From positions 1-42,367 of the forward strand of contig NZ_JAJQRC010000023.1 of assembly GCF_046533115.1 (NCBI RefSeq): a stretch of 42,367 nucleotides of DNA. Reading direction: 5' to 3'. The stretch comes from JAIRMO01 sp046533115. GTDB taxonomy: Bacteria > Spirochaetota > Spirochaetia > Treponematales > Breznakiellaceae. The translations under genes were made by a program, and so were the position numbers. Numbering within the stretch: the stretch's first letter is position 1; the number at the start of each line of letters is the position of its first letter. The notes beneath the pieces were generated by a model. The model made no database searches, was not told where the DNA came from, and saw only the letters and a program-made list of their open reading frames with translations. Below, in pieces: positions 1-6,897 of the stretch.

Positions 1-306
1 ATGCTCACGACATCGAAAGCCGAGCTCGAACAGTTGAAAAGCGAATTAGCACCCTTACGGACACGCTCGACGGAGCTCTTGCAAACAGCGCAGAACTCGG
101 AGCAGGAATTGAACGGGCTCAGGACAGCCTTGAGGAAAGCCGAGCTCTCCTTGACGAGCTTGGAACACTCCTGGGAAAACTACCGGAGCGCGGCGGAACA
201 GCGGATACAACGCCTTGAGCGGGGCAGACGCTGGTACCTCGCCCTTATCATCGGGAGCCTTGCCGCTGCCGCGGGAGGGTGGACCGCCTTTGCGGTGACA
301 CGGTAG
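1..306 (+). CDS. Coiled-coil protein with C-terminal membrane helix (probably 5'-truncated)
   Basis: The reading frame is open from the first base, so the ATG at position 1 may be internal and the gene may begin outside the window. The visible 101 residues are rich in Glu, Leu, Arg and Ser with heptad-like spacing (residues 1-75, coiled coil), followed by a basic stretch (RLERGRRW) and one hydrophobic helix (about residues 79-99, LALIIGSLAAAAGGWTAFAV) with a very short tail. This is the layout of a tail-anchored or C-terminally membrane-anchored coiled-coil protein with its bulk in the cytoplasm. I do not recognise a family. No partner gene is visible; the next gene starts 220 bases later. 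Confidence 0.55.
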   Translation: MLTTSKAELEQLKSELAPLRTRSTELLQTAQNSEQELNGLRTALRKAELSLTSLEHSWENYRSAAEQRIQRLERGRRWYLALIIGSLAAAAGGWTAFAVTR

Positions 307-320
307 GACCGAATTAGGTG

Positions 321-430
321 AATACCGAATTAAGAATTTAACCACAAAGGCGCAGAAGGCGAAGAAGGAAGAATTAGGAGAGAGGAGTTAGGAGAGGTAA
401 CCACGAACCACACGAACGAAGAAGGAGGTA
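321..430. repeat. Dispersed intergenic repeat, copy 1
   Basis: This intergenic stretch carries ACCACAAAGGCGCAGAAGG (340-358), then purine-rich GGAGTTAGGAGAGG, then AACCACGAACCACACGAAC (399-417). The same modules, in the same relative order on one strand or the other, recur between genes near 13486-13740, 26080-26145, 28345-28438, 31953-31996 and 35178-35343. It encodes nothing I can support. Confidence 0.7.
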
Positions 431-514
431 CGGTCCAGTTTTGGCTACGATGTTTTTTGAGGTACGCTCCATCAGTGAGGACAAAAATCGGCTATTCCAA
501 AGTAACTAAATAGG

Positions 515-523
515 TGATATATT
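515..523 (+). promoter_or_regulatory. Possible extended -10 promoter for the antitoxin gene
   Basis: TGA followed by TATATT (518-523) forms an extended -10 element only 6 bases before the ATG at 530. The -35 region (TTCCAA, 495-500) is poor. If used, transcription would begin at or next to the start codon. Confidence 0.35.
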
Positions 524-529
524 AAAGAT

Positions 530-775
530 ATGGAAATGCATCTTACTCTTACCATGCCGGAAATGACTGATCTCCATCCGACTGATGTGCAGATATTTAC
601 GGCGGCCAAACTTTACGAAGCCCAGAAGTTGTCCCTTGGACAAGCTGCCGAAGCCGCTGGGCTTTCCAAACGGACATTTGCCGAACTACTTGGCCGATAT
701 GGGGTCTCGTTGTTTTCACAAAATGCCGAAGAATTGGAATCGGATATTAGGAATGCCCGACAATTATTACCATAA
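530..775 (+). CDS. UPF0175-family antitoxin-like protein
   Basis: This 81-residue protein matches the UPF0175 pattern: an N-terminal strand, the segment TAAKLYEAQKLSLGQAAEAAGLSK shortened here to its key parts (AAKLYEAQKLSLGQAAEAAG, residues 24-43, a helix-turn-helix-like region) and the tail FAELLGRYGVSLFSQNAEEL. UPF0175 proteins usually sit directly upstream of a PIN-domain (DUF3368) toxin and act as its antitoxin and DNA-binding repressor. Here the toxin frame begins inside the last codons of this gene (ATG at 753), which is the expected overlap, but the toxin is broken. There is no clear Shine-Dalgarno sequence; a possible -10 lies 6 bases upstream. Confidence 0.7.
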   Translation: MEMHLTLTMPEMTDLHPTDVQIFTAAKLYEAQKLSLGQAAEAAGLSKRTFAELLGRYGVSLFSQNAEELESDIRNARQLLP

Positions 776-833
776 ACTGATAATTGCCGATACAAGCTGC
801 CTGATTGCCTTGAGTAATGACCCCCCCGACTGA
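753..833 (+). pseudogene. Truncated PIN/DUF3368-type toxin remnant
   Basis: The frame starting at ATG 753 overlaps the antitoxin gene by 23 bases and reads MPDNYYHKLIIADTSCLIAL and then SN, which is the typical N-terminus of a DUF3368 PIN-domain ribonuclease (IIADTSCLIALSN carries the first catalytic Asp). Homology stops after about 22 residues, exactly where a run of C residues and the repeat array begin; the frame then ends at 833. The other acidic PIN residues are missing, so no active toxin can be made. I did not find the rest of the gene on the far side of the array. The antitoxin is therefore an orphan. Confidence 0.7.
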
Positions 834-1500
834 GGCCTCTTCCCCCCCACCCCCCGGCACTCCGACAGTTTAGGCCCGTGCCGGCGCAGCCCGGCGGGGA
901 ATTACGCCCTGCTCACGACTCCGGTATCCCCCGCGACCACCACCGGTTAGCGCGTAGGGGTACCCCCCCGGCTAAGGCATCTTCCCCCCCCACCCCCCGG
1001 CAGTTTAGGCCCGTGCCGGCGCAGCCCGGCGGGGAATTACGCCCCGCTCGCGACTCCGGTATCCCCCGCGACCACCACCGGTTAGCGCGTAGGGGTACCC
1101 CCCGCGGCTAAGGCCTCTTCCCCCCGGCACTCCGACAGTTTAGGCCCGTGCCGGCGCAGCCCGGCGGGGAATTACGCCCTGCCCGCGTCTCTGGAATTCC
1201 CCGCGACCACCACCGGTTAGCGCGTAGGGGTACCCCCCACGGCTAAGGCATCTTCCCCCCCGGCACTCCGACAGTTTAGGCCCGTGCCGGCGCAGCCCGG
1301 CGGGGAATTACGCCCTGCCCGCGTCTCTGGAATTCCCCGCGGTAACAGACCGTTTACGGGCTGTGGACGCGGACTCTACAGGTTAGCGGGCAGGGCGTAA
1401 TTCCCCGCCGGGCTGCGTTCAAGCCTAAACCGTCGGAAAAGAGCTACGCGGACTCTACAGGTTAGCGGGCAGGGCGTAATTCCCCGCCGGGCTTGCTTTA
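820..1500. repeat. GC-rich tandem array of 135-bp units with inverted copies at its end
   Basis: The core GCAGCCCGGCGGGGAATTAC recurs in direct orientation at 886, 1021, 1156 and 1292 (spacings 135, 135 and 136). The same core occurs reverse-complemented at 1394-1416 and about 1473-1495 (spacing 79), where each inverted copy is preceded by ACGCGGACTCTACAGG. Units also contain GGGGTACCCC palindromes, C runs of 6-8, and in the last two direct copies the inverted pair GCGGGGAATT / AATTCCCCGC. Spacing and unit length are far too large and too conserved for a CRISPR array. The array starts where the toxin gene is cut and ends just past the znuA-like gene's 3' end. Confidence 0.9.
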
Positions 1501-1532
1501 GCCCAGGCCTAAACTCCCGGAAAAGAGCCCTT

Positions 1533-2489
1533 TCAGTACAGGGCTTCTTTTAAATTTCGCACATTTTGAGACATGAGGTCATAGTAGTTTTCCCCCCGGT
1601 CAAAATCCCTTTTGGAGATGTTATGGACCGCGTGGAGCAGCAGTTTTTTCGTCCCGGTTTCCTCGCAGATGGTGTCGGCGATTTTTTCGTTGGAAAGCTC
1701 GATATGGAAAACCACGGGGATCTTCTCCGCCCTGACCTTGTTCACCAGGAAGGCTATGGTGGCGGCGCTGCATTCGGTTTCGGTGGAGCAGCCGGGGAAG
1801 GCGGCAAAATAGTCAAGACCATAGGCGTCGGCAAAGTAACGGAAGGGGAAACGGTCGCCAAAGACAAAGGTCTTCCGTTTCGCGCCGTTTATCATACTCT
1901 GGAAAGAAGCGTCCAGGTCCGTTAATTTGGCCAGATAGGACTGGGTATTCTTTTCATAGGCCGCAGCATTGGCCGCGTCCCGGCCCTTAAGCGCCTCGGC
2001 GATCTTCTGGACAATAAGTTTCGCGTTTTTGGGAGAAGTCCAGACATGTTCGTCGTATTCCACTTCTTCTTCTTCGAGGCCTTCCTCCTCCTCCTCATCC
2101 TGCATCCCTTCGACAACAAGCTCTTCCACCACCTCCACGCAGTCCATAAGGGTGATGATCTCCATGCGGCCCGTATCAATTGATTCGAGGATCCGTTCTA
2201 CCCAAGCGTCGGACTCCCCTCCCACATAGATAAAGATATCGCAGTTTTGTATTTTGACAATATCCTGGGGGGTCGGTTCAAAGGAGTGGCTTTCCGCCCC
2301 CGGCTGCAGCAGCATGGTGAGGTTAACCCGGTCCCCGGCAATTTCCCGGACAAAATCATAGGGAGGAAAAATAGAGGTAACCACATTTATTTTCCCATTC
2401 TCCCTTCCCGCATCCTTCCGTCCCCTGGCCGGCAGAACCGCGGCGAGGGATACCAATACACAAATAAAAAGAACTATCCGTTTCATCAT
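1533..2489 (-). CDS. znuA: Zinc/manganese-type ABC transporter substrate-binding protein (ZnuA/TroA cluster A-I)
   Basis: This 318-residue protein begins MMKRIVLFICVLVSLAAVLP, a signal peptide. The start at 2489 has CAGGAG about 8 bases upstream; a longer open frame to 2816 runs over a neighbouring gene and is not used. Cluster A-I metal-binding proteins bring Zn or Mn to a membrane ABC transporter. Conserved His positions are visible in GAESHSFEPTP, DEHVWTSPKNA and HIELSNEKIAD. The loop before the second His, usually His-rich in ZnuA, is instead acidic (DEEEEEGLEEEEVEYDE). No permease or ATPase gene follows; the repeat array lies directly downstream. Zinc is most likely from the Fur/Zur neighbourhood, but manganese is possible. 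Confidence 0.85.
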   Translation of the reverse strand: MMKRIVLFICVLVSLAAVLPARGRKDAGRENGKINVVTSIFPPYDFVREIAGDRVNLTMLLQPGAESHSFEPTPQDIVKIQNCDIFIYVGGESDAWVERILESIDTGRMEIITLMDCVEVVEELVVEGMQDEEEEEGLEEEEVEYDEHVWTSPKNAKLIVQKIAEALKGRDAANAAAYEKNTQSYLAKLTDLDASFQSMINGAKRKTFVFGDRFPFRYFADAYGLDYFAAFPGCSTETECSAATIAFLVNKVRAEKIPVVFHIELSNEKIADTICEETGTKKLLLHAVHNISKRDFDRGENYYDLMSQNVRNLKEALY

Positions 2490-2587
2490 AAAAACTCCTG
2501 TTAGTGAGGCTGTTTCAAAATCCGCTGGTCCGATGGAACCAACGGCTTTGAAAGATAGGCTTTGCTTAAAGCAAGCTTGGATTGGGA

Positions 2588-2617
2588 CCCCTTGCAACCC
2601 ATCCGGACCGCAAGGGG
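2588..2617. repeat. Inverted repeat between znuA and the small membrane-protein gene
   Basis: CCCCTTGC (2588-2595) pairs with GCAAGGGG (2610-2617) around a 14-base loop. A second weaker pair, TTTCAAA (2513-2519) and TTTGAAA (2547-2553), lies closer to znuA. There is no T tract, so these may be processing or attenuation hairpins within a Fur-family operon rather than terminators. Confidence 0.4.
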
Positions 2618-2623
2618 GGTTCG

Positions 2624-2950
2624 TCATAGATTCATCTTTACTTTTAACCGTACGGCGCTTAAGGGAATAAAACGAAACACAACCAAATGCAACATAACGA
2701 GGGCCATCCACCGGACCGCTGCGGAATATTCGGGCAGCACGGCGTTTTTCGCCTGCCGGGAAAAATTCGCCGCCCCCTGTATCAGGGGACAGACCGGACA
2801 GCCCTCGCCGGGGCAATCATGCTCCCCATGGGGGAGGATATAATTTTCCGAAAAGAGGGAGGCCGAAACAAAGCAAAAACAAAGGCTTATCAAAAAAAAC
2901 ATGGTCCTGTTCGTAAGTTTATCCCCGCCCCTTAAACGCCGGTAAGACAT
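2624..2950 (-). CDS. Small membrane protein with HxCxGxxCxxC motif
   Basis: This 108-residue protein has an N-terminal hydrophobic segment (residues 17-33, MFFLISLCFCFVSASLF), then HGEHDCPGEGCPVCPLIQ, and a second hydrophobic helix (about residues 80-100). Small proteins with an HDCxGxxCxxC motif after a signal anchor occur beside zinc-transport genes in Firmicutes and spirochetes, as I recall them, and are of unknown function. The His/Cys cluster would face the periplasm and could bind zinc; this is inference. The gene overlaps the end of the fur-like gene by 19 bases, so the two are translationally coupled. A start at 2902, directly before the hydrophobic segment, is possible. Confidence 0.65.
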   Translation of the reverse strand: MSYRRLRGGDKLTNRTMFFLISLCFCFVSASLFSENYILPHGEHDCPGEGCPVCPLIQGAANFSRQAKNAVLPEYSAAVRWMALVMLHLVVFRFIPLSAVRLKVKMNL

Positions 2951-3351
2951 TTTTTACAAGTTCCATAAAACACCGTCTTGAGCATATCCAGTTGGAAATT
3001 ATGTTTGCGGAGCAGGTGTCTTTCAATTTTATTCAGGAAATCACAGTCCAGATGAATGAGGTCGCCGCAGATTTCGCATTTCATGTGAAAATGTTCCCGG
3101 CAGACCCGTTCGTTGTCTATGTATTGGTAACAGGCGCTTTTGTCATCCAGCAGGTACTTGCGGATCTTTCCTTCAGCCGCCAGCCTTTCAAGATGCCGGT
3201 AGATGGTGGTTTGCCCAATATCCTCTTCCGTATCTTCAAAGTGGCGCACAATTTGATTAACCGTTACATGGTTGTTCCCCAGGGACTTCATATAATTAAG
3301 AATACCTTGCCCCTGCCGGGTGTGATAATTTGCCGGGCGTTTATGCGTCAT
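2932..3351 (-). CDS. Fur-family metal-responsive repressor (probably Zur-like)
   Basis: This 139-residue protein has the Fur winged helix (residues 8-75, with DIGQTTIYRHLERLAAEGKI as recognition helix and wing) and a dimerisation domain carrying HFHMKCEICGDLIHLDC (about residues 86-104) and a C-terminal CKKC pair, the Cys4 structural zinc site. Location next to a zinc-type binding protein and a Cys/His membrane protein favours Zur over Fur or PerR, but residues alone do not settle this. A near-consensus promoter ends 8 bases before the ATG, with no Shine-Dalgarno sequence, so the mRNA is probably leaderless. An operator-like palindrome lies just upstream of the -35 element. Confidence 0.88.
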   Translation of the reverse strand: MTHKRPANYHTRQGQGILNYMKSLGNNHVTVNQIVRHFEDTEEDIGQTTIYRHLERLAAEGKIRKYLLDDKSACYQYIDNERVCREHFHMKCEICGDLIHLDCDFLNKIERHLLRKHNFQLDMLKTVFYGTCKKCLTGV

Positions 3352-3359
3352 AGCTTGGT

Positions 3360-3388
3360 ATCATAGTGTATTTTATCATCCTTGTCAA
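3360..3388 (-). promoter_or_regulatory. Promoter of the fur-family gene
   Basis: On the minus strand TTGACA (3388-3383), a 17-base spacer, and TATGAT (3365-3360) form a near-perfect sigma-70 promoter. The -10 element ends 8 bases before the ATG at 3351, which leaves a leader of about 0-3 bases. Confidence 0.8.
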
Positions 3389-3390
3389 TA

Positions 3391-3415
3391 TGAAAATGAA
3401 TATTATTTTCATTTT
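3391..3415. promoter_or_regulatory. Fur/Zur-type operator palindrome
   Basis: Two overlapping inverted repeats lie in the divergent region: TGAAAAT-N7-ATTTTCA (3391-3411) and AAAATGAA-N7-TTCATTTT (3393-3415). AT-rich overlapping 7-7 inverted repeats are characteristic of Fur-family boxes. The site is 3 bases upstream of the fur -35 and about 95 bases before the divergent secreted-protein gene, so it could serve either or both. Confidence 0.65.
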
Positions 3416-3507
3416 AGGAATAAAAATAGAGAAAATTGATGAAAACCGGTTTTCGGGGGCGCCCGTAGTTTTTGTTCGGAGGCCCGAAAAATTTCCGATA
3501 ATAAACT

Positions 3508-4194
3508 ATGCGCCGGATCTTCTTTTGGGGTATCTGTTTTATGCTCGCCGTATGGGGGAACCTGCATAGCCAGGAGGTATTGCGGGGGGAAGTCCGGGTC
3601 GATCTGGAGCCGGTATACGCCCGGTTTATCGATGTTCCCCATCCCCTGGATACCCAAAGCGCCCACCAAAGGGCCCTGGAAGAGGCGGCCCTGTTTTATT
3701 CCGCCATGATCTATGGCTGGTCCTTTTATTACGATATCGGTGAAAAAGCCCGGGGGATCGCGGAAGTTTTTGAGCTTACCCCGGTAGGGGCCATTGCATT
3801 TGGGGACCCCGGCCTCTATGCCACCGATGCCAAGGTAGCGGACAACTACCTGTACCTCTATACCGATTATCGCCTTACCGAGGCCCAGAAACGGCGGGTG
3901 GGTATGTGGAAATCCGGAACCGTCCGCAGCGCCCAGGCAATCGGGCACGGTCCCCTGGGGGGGGCCGTGGAAATGTCCGACTGGATCACCATCAAGACCA
4001 CGGCCCTGGAAGACGCCGCCCGGGCAGCGGTCCGGGCCGTACTTCGGGGCAGCGAGCGGAACCGGCCCAAGGAAGCCCGGGGCTTTATCAGCCTTGCCGC
4101 CTTTCCCCTGTATTGGATAGACGGGGCGCAATGGGCGGTTTCTGCCCGGTTCAGGATGGAAGTTACCGAAATTGTCCCCTTCGCGGCATATTAA
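3508..4194 (+). CDS. Secreted protein of unknown function
   Basis: This 228-residue protein starts with a signal peptide (MRRIFFWGICFMLAVWGNLH, cleavage probably after LHSQ). The mature part has several aromatic-rich strands (FYSAMIYGWSFYYDIGEKA, LYLYTDYRL) and a long segment beginning SDWITIKTTALEDAARAAVR; I see no enzyme motif. I do not recognise the family; it looks like a spirochete periplasmic orphan. It is divergent from the fur-family gene across a Fur-type box, so metal control is plausible. No good Shine-Dalgarno sequence precedes the ATG; a GATAAT lies 5 bases before it. It converges on the P-type ATPase gene with 22 bases between stops. Confidence 0.65.
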   Translation: MRRIFFWGICFMLAVWGNLHSQEVLRGEVRVDLEPVYARFIDVPHPLDTQSAHQRALEEAALFYSAMIYGWSFYYDIGEKARGIAEVFELTPVGAIAFGDPGLYATDAKVADNYLYLYTDYRLTEAQKRRVGMWKSGTVRSAQAIGHGPLGGAVEMSDWITIKTTALEDAARAAVRAVLRGSERNRPKEARGFISLAAFPLYWIDGAQWAVSARFRMEVTEIVPFAAY

Positions 4195-4216
4195 CCGCCG
4201 GCAAAGGGGCTTTCCT

Positions 4217-6379
4217 TCAATTTTGGGAGAGCGCCCGGGGCTTGCCCCTTTTCATTACCCGCATGGCGTTGAGGATGGCGATCAGGGCCACCCCCACATC
4301 ACCGAATACCGCTTCCCACATGGTGGCTAACCCTAACGCGCCCAGGACCAGGATGAGGGCCTTAACCGACAAGGCAAAGATGATGTTCTGCCAGACGATA
4401 TTCCGGGTTCGCCGGGCGAGGTGGATGGCGTTGGCAATTTTTGAGGGCTCGTCGGTCATCAGCACCACGTCCGCGGCCTCAATGGCCGCATCGGAACCAA
4501 TGCCCCCCATGGCAATGCCGATGTCACTACGGGCCAGCACCGGCGCGTCGTTGATACCGTCCCCCACAAAAACCAGTTTGCCCGAGCCGGATTTGTTCCG
4601 CTCCAGTGCTTCAAGGCTTTCAACTTTTTGGTGAGGGAGGAGTTCCGCATACACCGCATCCAGGCCGATCTGTTTTGCGATGCTTTCACCTACCGCTTTA
4701 CTGTCCCCGGTGAACATGGCGATCTGTTTTACCCCCAGGGCCCGCAGGTCCTCCACCGCCCGGAGGCTGTCGGCTTTCAGCTCGTCGGAAATAACGAGGC
4801 AGCCGGCATAGGCGCCGTTCACCGCCAGGTACACGACGGTTCCCGGCTCCTCCATGGTGGGAAGCGGGATCTCCGCGGCTTCAAACAGTTTAGCGTTCCC
4901 CGCCAGAATTTGGGCGTCCCCGACGCGGACGGAAACCCCCTTCCCGGCGATTTCCTCACAGCCTTCGATCGCGCCGGGGTCAATTTCCTTTCCGTAGGCG
5001 TTCCTGATTGAAAGGGCTATGGGGTGGCTGGAGTTTGATTCCGCATGGGCAGCGTAGTAGAGCAGTTTTTCTTCCGTAAGGTCCCCGGCGGGAATAACCT
5101 TGGTTACCCTGAACACTCCCCGGGTCAAGGTTCCGGTCTTGTCAAACACCACGGTGTCCACGTTGGTAAGGGCTTCAAGGTAGTTGCTTCCTTTCACGAG
5201 GATGCCGTTTCTTGAAGCGCCGCCGATGCCGCCAAAAAAACTTAAGGGTATGGAGATAACCAAGGCGCAGGGGCAGGAGACCACGAGGAACACCAGGGCC
5301 CGGTTGATCCATTCGGGGAAGCTTGCGCCGGGGATAAACAGGGGTGGAAAAATCGCCAGGGCCGCGGCGGTGAACACGACCACGGGGGTATAATACCGGG
5401 CGAATTTGGTGATGAAATTTTCCGTGACGGATTTTTTGCTCCCCGCGTTTTGTACCAGGTTGAGGATCTTTGAGACCGTGGATTCCCCAAAAGCCTTGCT
5501 TACTTCTATGGTAAGGAGGCCGCTTTTATTGATCGAGCCCGAAAGGACGGCGCTGCCCTTCTCCACATCCCGGGGGAGGGATTCGCCGGTGAGGGCCGAG
5601 GTGTCGAGGGCGGAAGCCCCCGCTACCACCACGCCGTCGAGGGGGATTTTTTCGCCGGGCTTCACCACAATAAGGGATCCGATGCCGACCGTTTCCGGGG
5701 ATACCCGTTCAAGGCCGGCGGCGGTTTTCAGGTTGGCGTAATCGGGCCTGATGTCCATAAGGGCGGAGATGGATTTGCGGGAATGTCCCACGGCGTAATT
5801 CTGAAAGGCCTCGCCGATCTGATAGAAGATCATCACCGCCGCGCCTTCGGGGTATTCGCCGATGGCAAAGGCTCCGATGGTGGCGATACTCATCAAAAAG
5901 TTTTCGTCGAATATTTCACCCTTGGAAATATTTTTGACTGCCTTGATAAGCACTTTGCCGCCCACCAGGAGATAACTCGCCAGAAAAACAGCAAGTCGCA
6001 AAAGCGGGGTCAGGGGCGAAACATACTCAAAGACCAGCCCCAGGGCAAAGAGGCCCATACCGAGGATGAGGCTTAAACGCCCGATCCAGTTCTTTGCCGG
6101 AACCCGCGCTTTGCCTGCCGCCTCCTCCTGCTTTGGAGGGGAAACCGCGTCGTACAGTTCGACAGACGGTTCAAGGCTTTTGATGATCTCGCCGGTACGG
6201 GTCATAATGTCGTCCCATAACCCGGCATTTTGCGCTTCGATGACCAGTTTTTGTACGGGAAAATCAACCACGGCCCGGCTTACTCCGTCCAGATTACCGA
6301 TATGCTTTTCAATTTTTTCCGCGCATTTAGGGCAGCAGAGATTGTGGAGAATATACTCCCGTTTTAATACCGCTTCCAT
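4217..6379 (-). CDS. zntA: P1B-type heavy-metal-exporting ATPase (Zn/Cd/Pb type)
   Basis: This 720-residue pump moves divalent heavy metals out of the cytoplasm using ATP. It has an N-terminal HMA domain with CCPKC (residues 15-19), TGES actuator loop (about 264-267), CPC membrane metal site (369-371), the phosphorylated Asp413 in DKTGTLT, the P1B-specific HP pair in SSHPIA, and the GDGINDAP hinge. CPC followed by ALVISIP and the SmtB/CadC-like repressor upstream indicate a Zn/Cd/Pb exporter rather than a copper pump. AAGGAGG lies 4 bases before the ATG. An 18-codon reading frame with its own GAGGAG overlaps the start (6364-6420). The gene follows the repressor gene by 116 bases and both carry the same operator-like element. 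Confidence 0.93.
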   Translation of the reverse strand: MEAVLKREYILHNLCCPKCAEKIEKHIGNLDGVSRAVVDFPVQKLVIEAQNAGLWDDIMTRTGEIIKSLEPSVELYDAVSPPKQEEAAGKARVPAKNWIGRLSLILGMGLFALGLVFEYVSPLTPLLRLAVFLASYLLVGGKVLIKAVKNISKGEIFDENFLMSIATIGAFAIGEYPEGAAVMIFYQIGEAFQNYAVGHSRKSISALMDIRPDYANLKTAAGLERVSPETVGIGSLIVVKPGEKIPLDGVVVAGASALDTSALTGESLPRDVEKGSAVLSGSINKSGLLTIEVSKAFGESTVSKILNLVQNAGSKKSVTENFITKFARYYTPVVVFTAAALAIFPPLFIPGASFPEWINRALVFLVVSCPCALVISIPLSFFGGIGGASRNGILVKGSNYLEALTNVDTVVFDKTGTLTRGVFRVTKVIPAGDLTEEKLLYYAAHAESNSSHPIALSIRNAYGKEIDPGAIEGCEEIAGKGVSVRVGDAQILAGNAKLFEAAEIPLPTMEEPGTVVYLAVNGAYAGCLVISDELKADSLRAVEDLRALGVKQIAMFTGDSKAVGESIAKQIGLDAVYAELLPHQKVESLEALERNKSGSGKLVFVGDGINDAPVLARSDIGIAMGGIGSDAAIEAADVVLMTDEPSKIANAIHLARRTRNIVWQNIIFALSVKALILVLGALGLATMWEAVFGDVGVALIAILNAMRVMKRGKPRALSQN

Positions 6380-6420
6380 GACTCCTCCTTCATTTTACCG
6401 ATATAGGCTGCTTCTGTCAT
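6364..6420 (-). CDS. Possible 18-residue leader peptide overlapping the ATPase start
   Basis: On the minus strand ATG at 6420 is preceded by GAGGAG at 7 bases. The frame reads MTEAAYIGKMKEESWKRY and stops at 6364, 15 bases inside the ATPase gene. Its codons run through the ATPase Shine-Dalgarno site. This arrangement could couple or gate translation of the pump. It has no Cys or His, so it is unlikely to sense metal directly. It could also be chance, given its length. Confidence 0.4.
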   Translation of the reverse strand: MTEAAYIGKMKEESWKRY

Positions 6421-6444
6421 ATCAAACTCCTCAGCAAATTAGAA

Positions 6445-6475
6445 TTGAACAACTGATTACCTGTTCAACTGTTAA
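6445..6475. promoter_or_regulatory. Putative ArsR-family operator before the ATPase gene
   Basis: TTGAACA (6445-6451) and TGTTCAA (6462-6468) form an inverted repeat, and TTCAACTGTTAA (6464-6475) is the exact reverse complement of TTAACAGTTGAA (6871-6882) in front of the repressor gene. Sharing one 12-base element at both genes suggests control by the same repressor. Confidence 0.5.
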
Positions 6476-6495
6476 GGTAAAAAAAACACCCGGTC

Positions 6496-6861
6496 TTACT
6501 CGCACACATGGACCAACCCTTGAGCAAAGATGGTCCCCACATGTTCATCTTCCAGGGAATAATAGACCACTTTCCCCTCCCGGCGGTACTTTACGAGCCG
6601 GGTCTGCCGCAGAGTCCTCAGCTGGTGGGAAATGGCGGATTTGCTCATGCCCAAAAGGGCCGCAATATCGCAGACGCACATTTCGGCCCGCAGCAGGGCG
6701 CAGAGGATTTTGACCCTGGTGGAATCGCTGAAAACCTTAAACAGGTCCGCCAGGTCCAACAACACCTCATCGCTGGGCATTTCCCCCCTGACCGCGGCGA
6801 CCACTTCCTCGTGGATTATATTGCACTCAAGGCTTTCAATGTCCAAAATATCCCTTCCCAT
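6496..6861 (-). CDS. ArsR/SmtB/CadC-family metal-sensing repressor
   Basis: This 121-residue winged-helix repressor releases DNA on binding metal. It shows the helix-turn-helix MSKSAISHQLRTLRQTRLVK (residues 72-91), the CadC-type ELCVCD-like motif EMCVCD (Cys62, Cys64) and, at the C-terminus, the full alpha5 site D-x-H-x10-H-x2-E (Asp105, His107, His118, Glu121). Alpha5 is the regulatory zinc site of SmtB/CzrA; the Cys pair is the Cd/Pb site of CadC. Having both suggests response to Zn and to softer metals. AGGGGTG precedes the start. A consensus promoter overlaps operator-like repeats just upstream, and the exporter gene follows, so it very likely represses itself and the pump. Confidence 0.92.
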   Translation of the reverse strand: MGRDILDIESLECNIIHEEVVAAVRGEMPSDEVLLDLADLFKVFSDSTRVKILCALLRAEMCVCDIAALLGMSKSAISHQLRTLRQTRLVKYRREGKVVYYSLEDEHVGTIFAQGLVHVCE

Positions 6862-6870
6862 AACACCCCT

Positions 6871-6897
6871 TTAACAGTTGAATATATGCTCATATAT
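6871..6897. promoter_or_regulatory. Operator region of the ArsR-family gene
   Basis: ATATATG-CT-CATATAT (6882-6897) is a perfect 7-2-7 inverted repeat abutting the -10 element and covering the likely start of transcription. TTAACAGTTGAA (6871-6882) directly adjoins it and is repeated inverted before the ATPase gene. ArsR-family repressors bind AT-rich inverted repeats of this kind. Confidence 0.6.

Noticed and set aside
878..1111. 77-codon open frame through the tandem repeats with a repeated 45-residue unit
   Set aside because: It stays open only because the first unit length is divisible by three. It has no ribosome site, Pro/Arg-rich random-looking content, and the frame breaks in the later units.
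820..1500. Possible CRISPR array
   Set aside because: Units are about 135 bp and conserved throughout with no unique spacers, the last copies are inverted, and no cas gene is near.
2490..2816. N-terminal extension of the zinc-binding protein to 427 residues
   Set aside because: It overlaps the small membrane-protein gene on the same strand in another frame; the signal peptide and Shine-Dalgarno site place the start at 2489.
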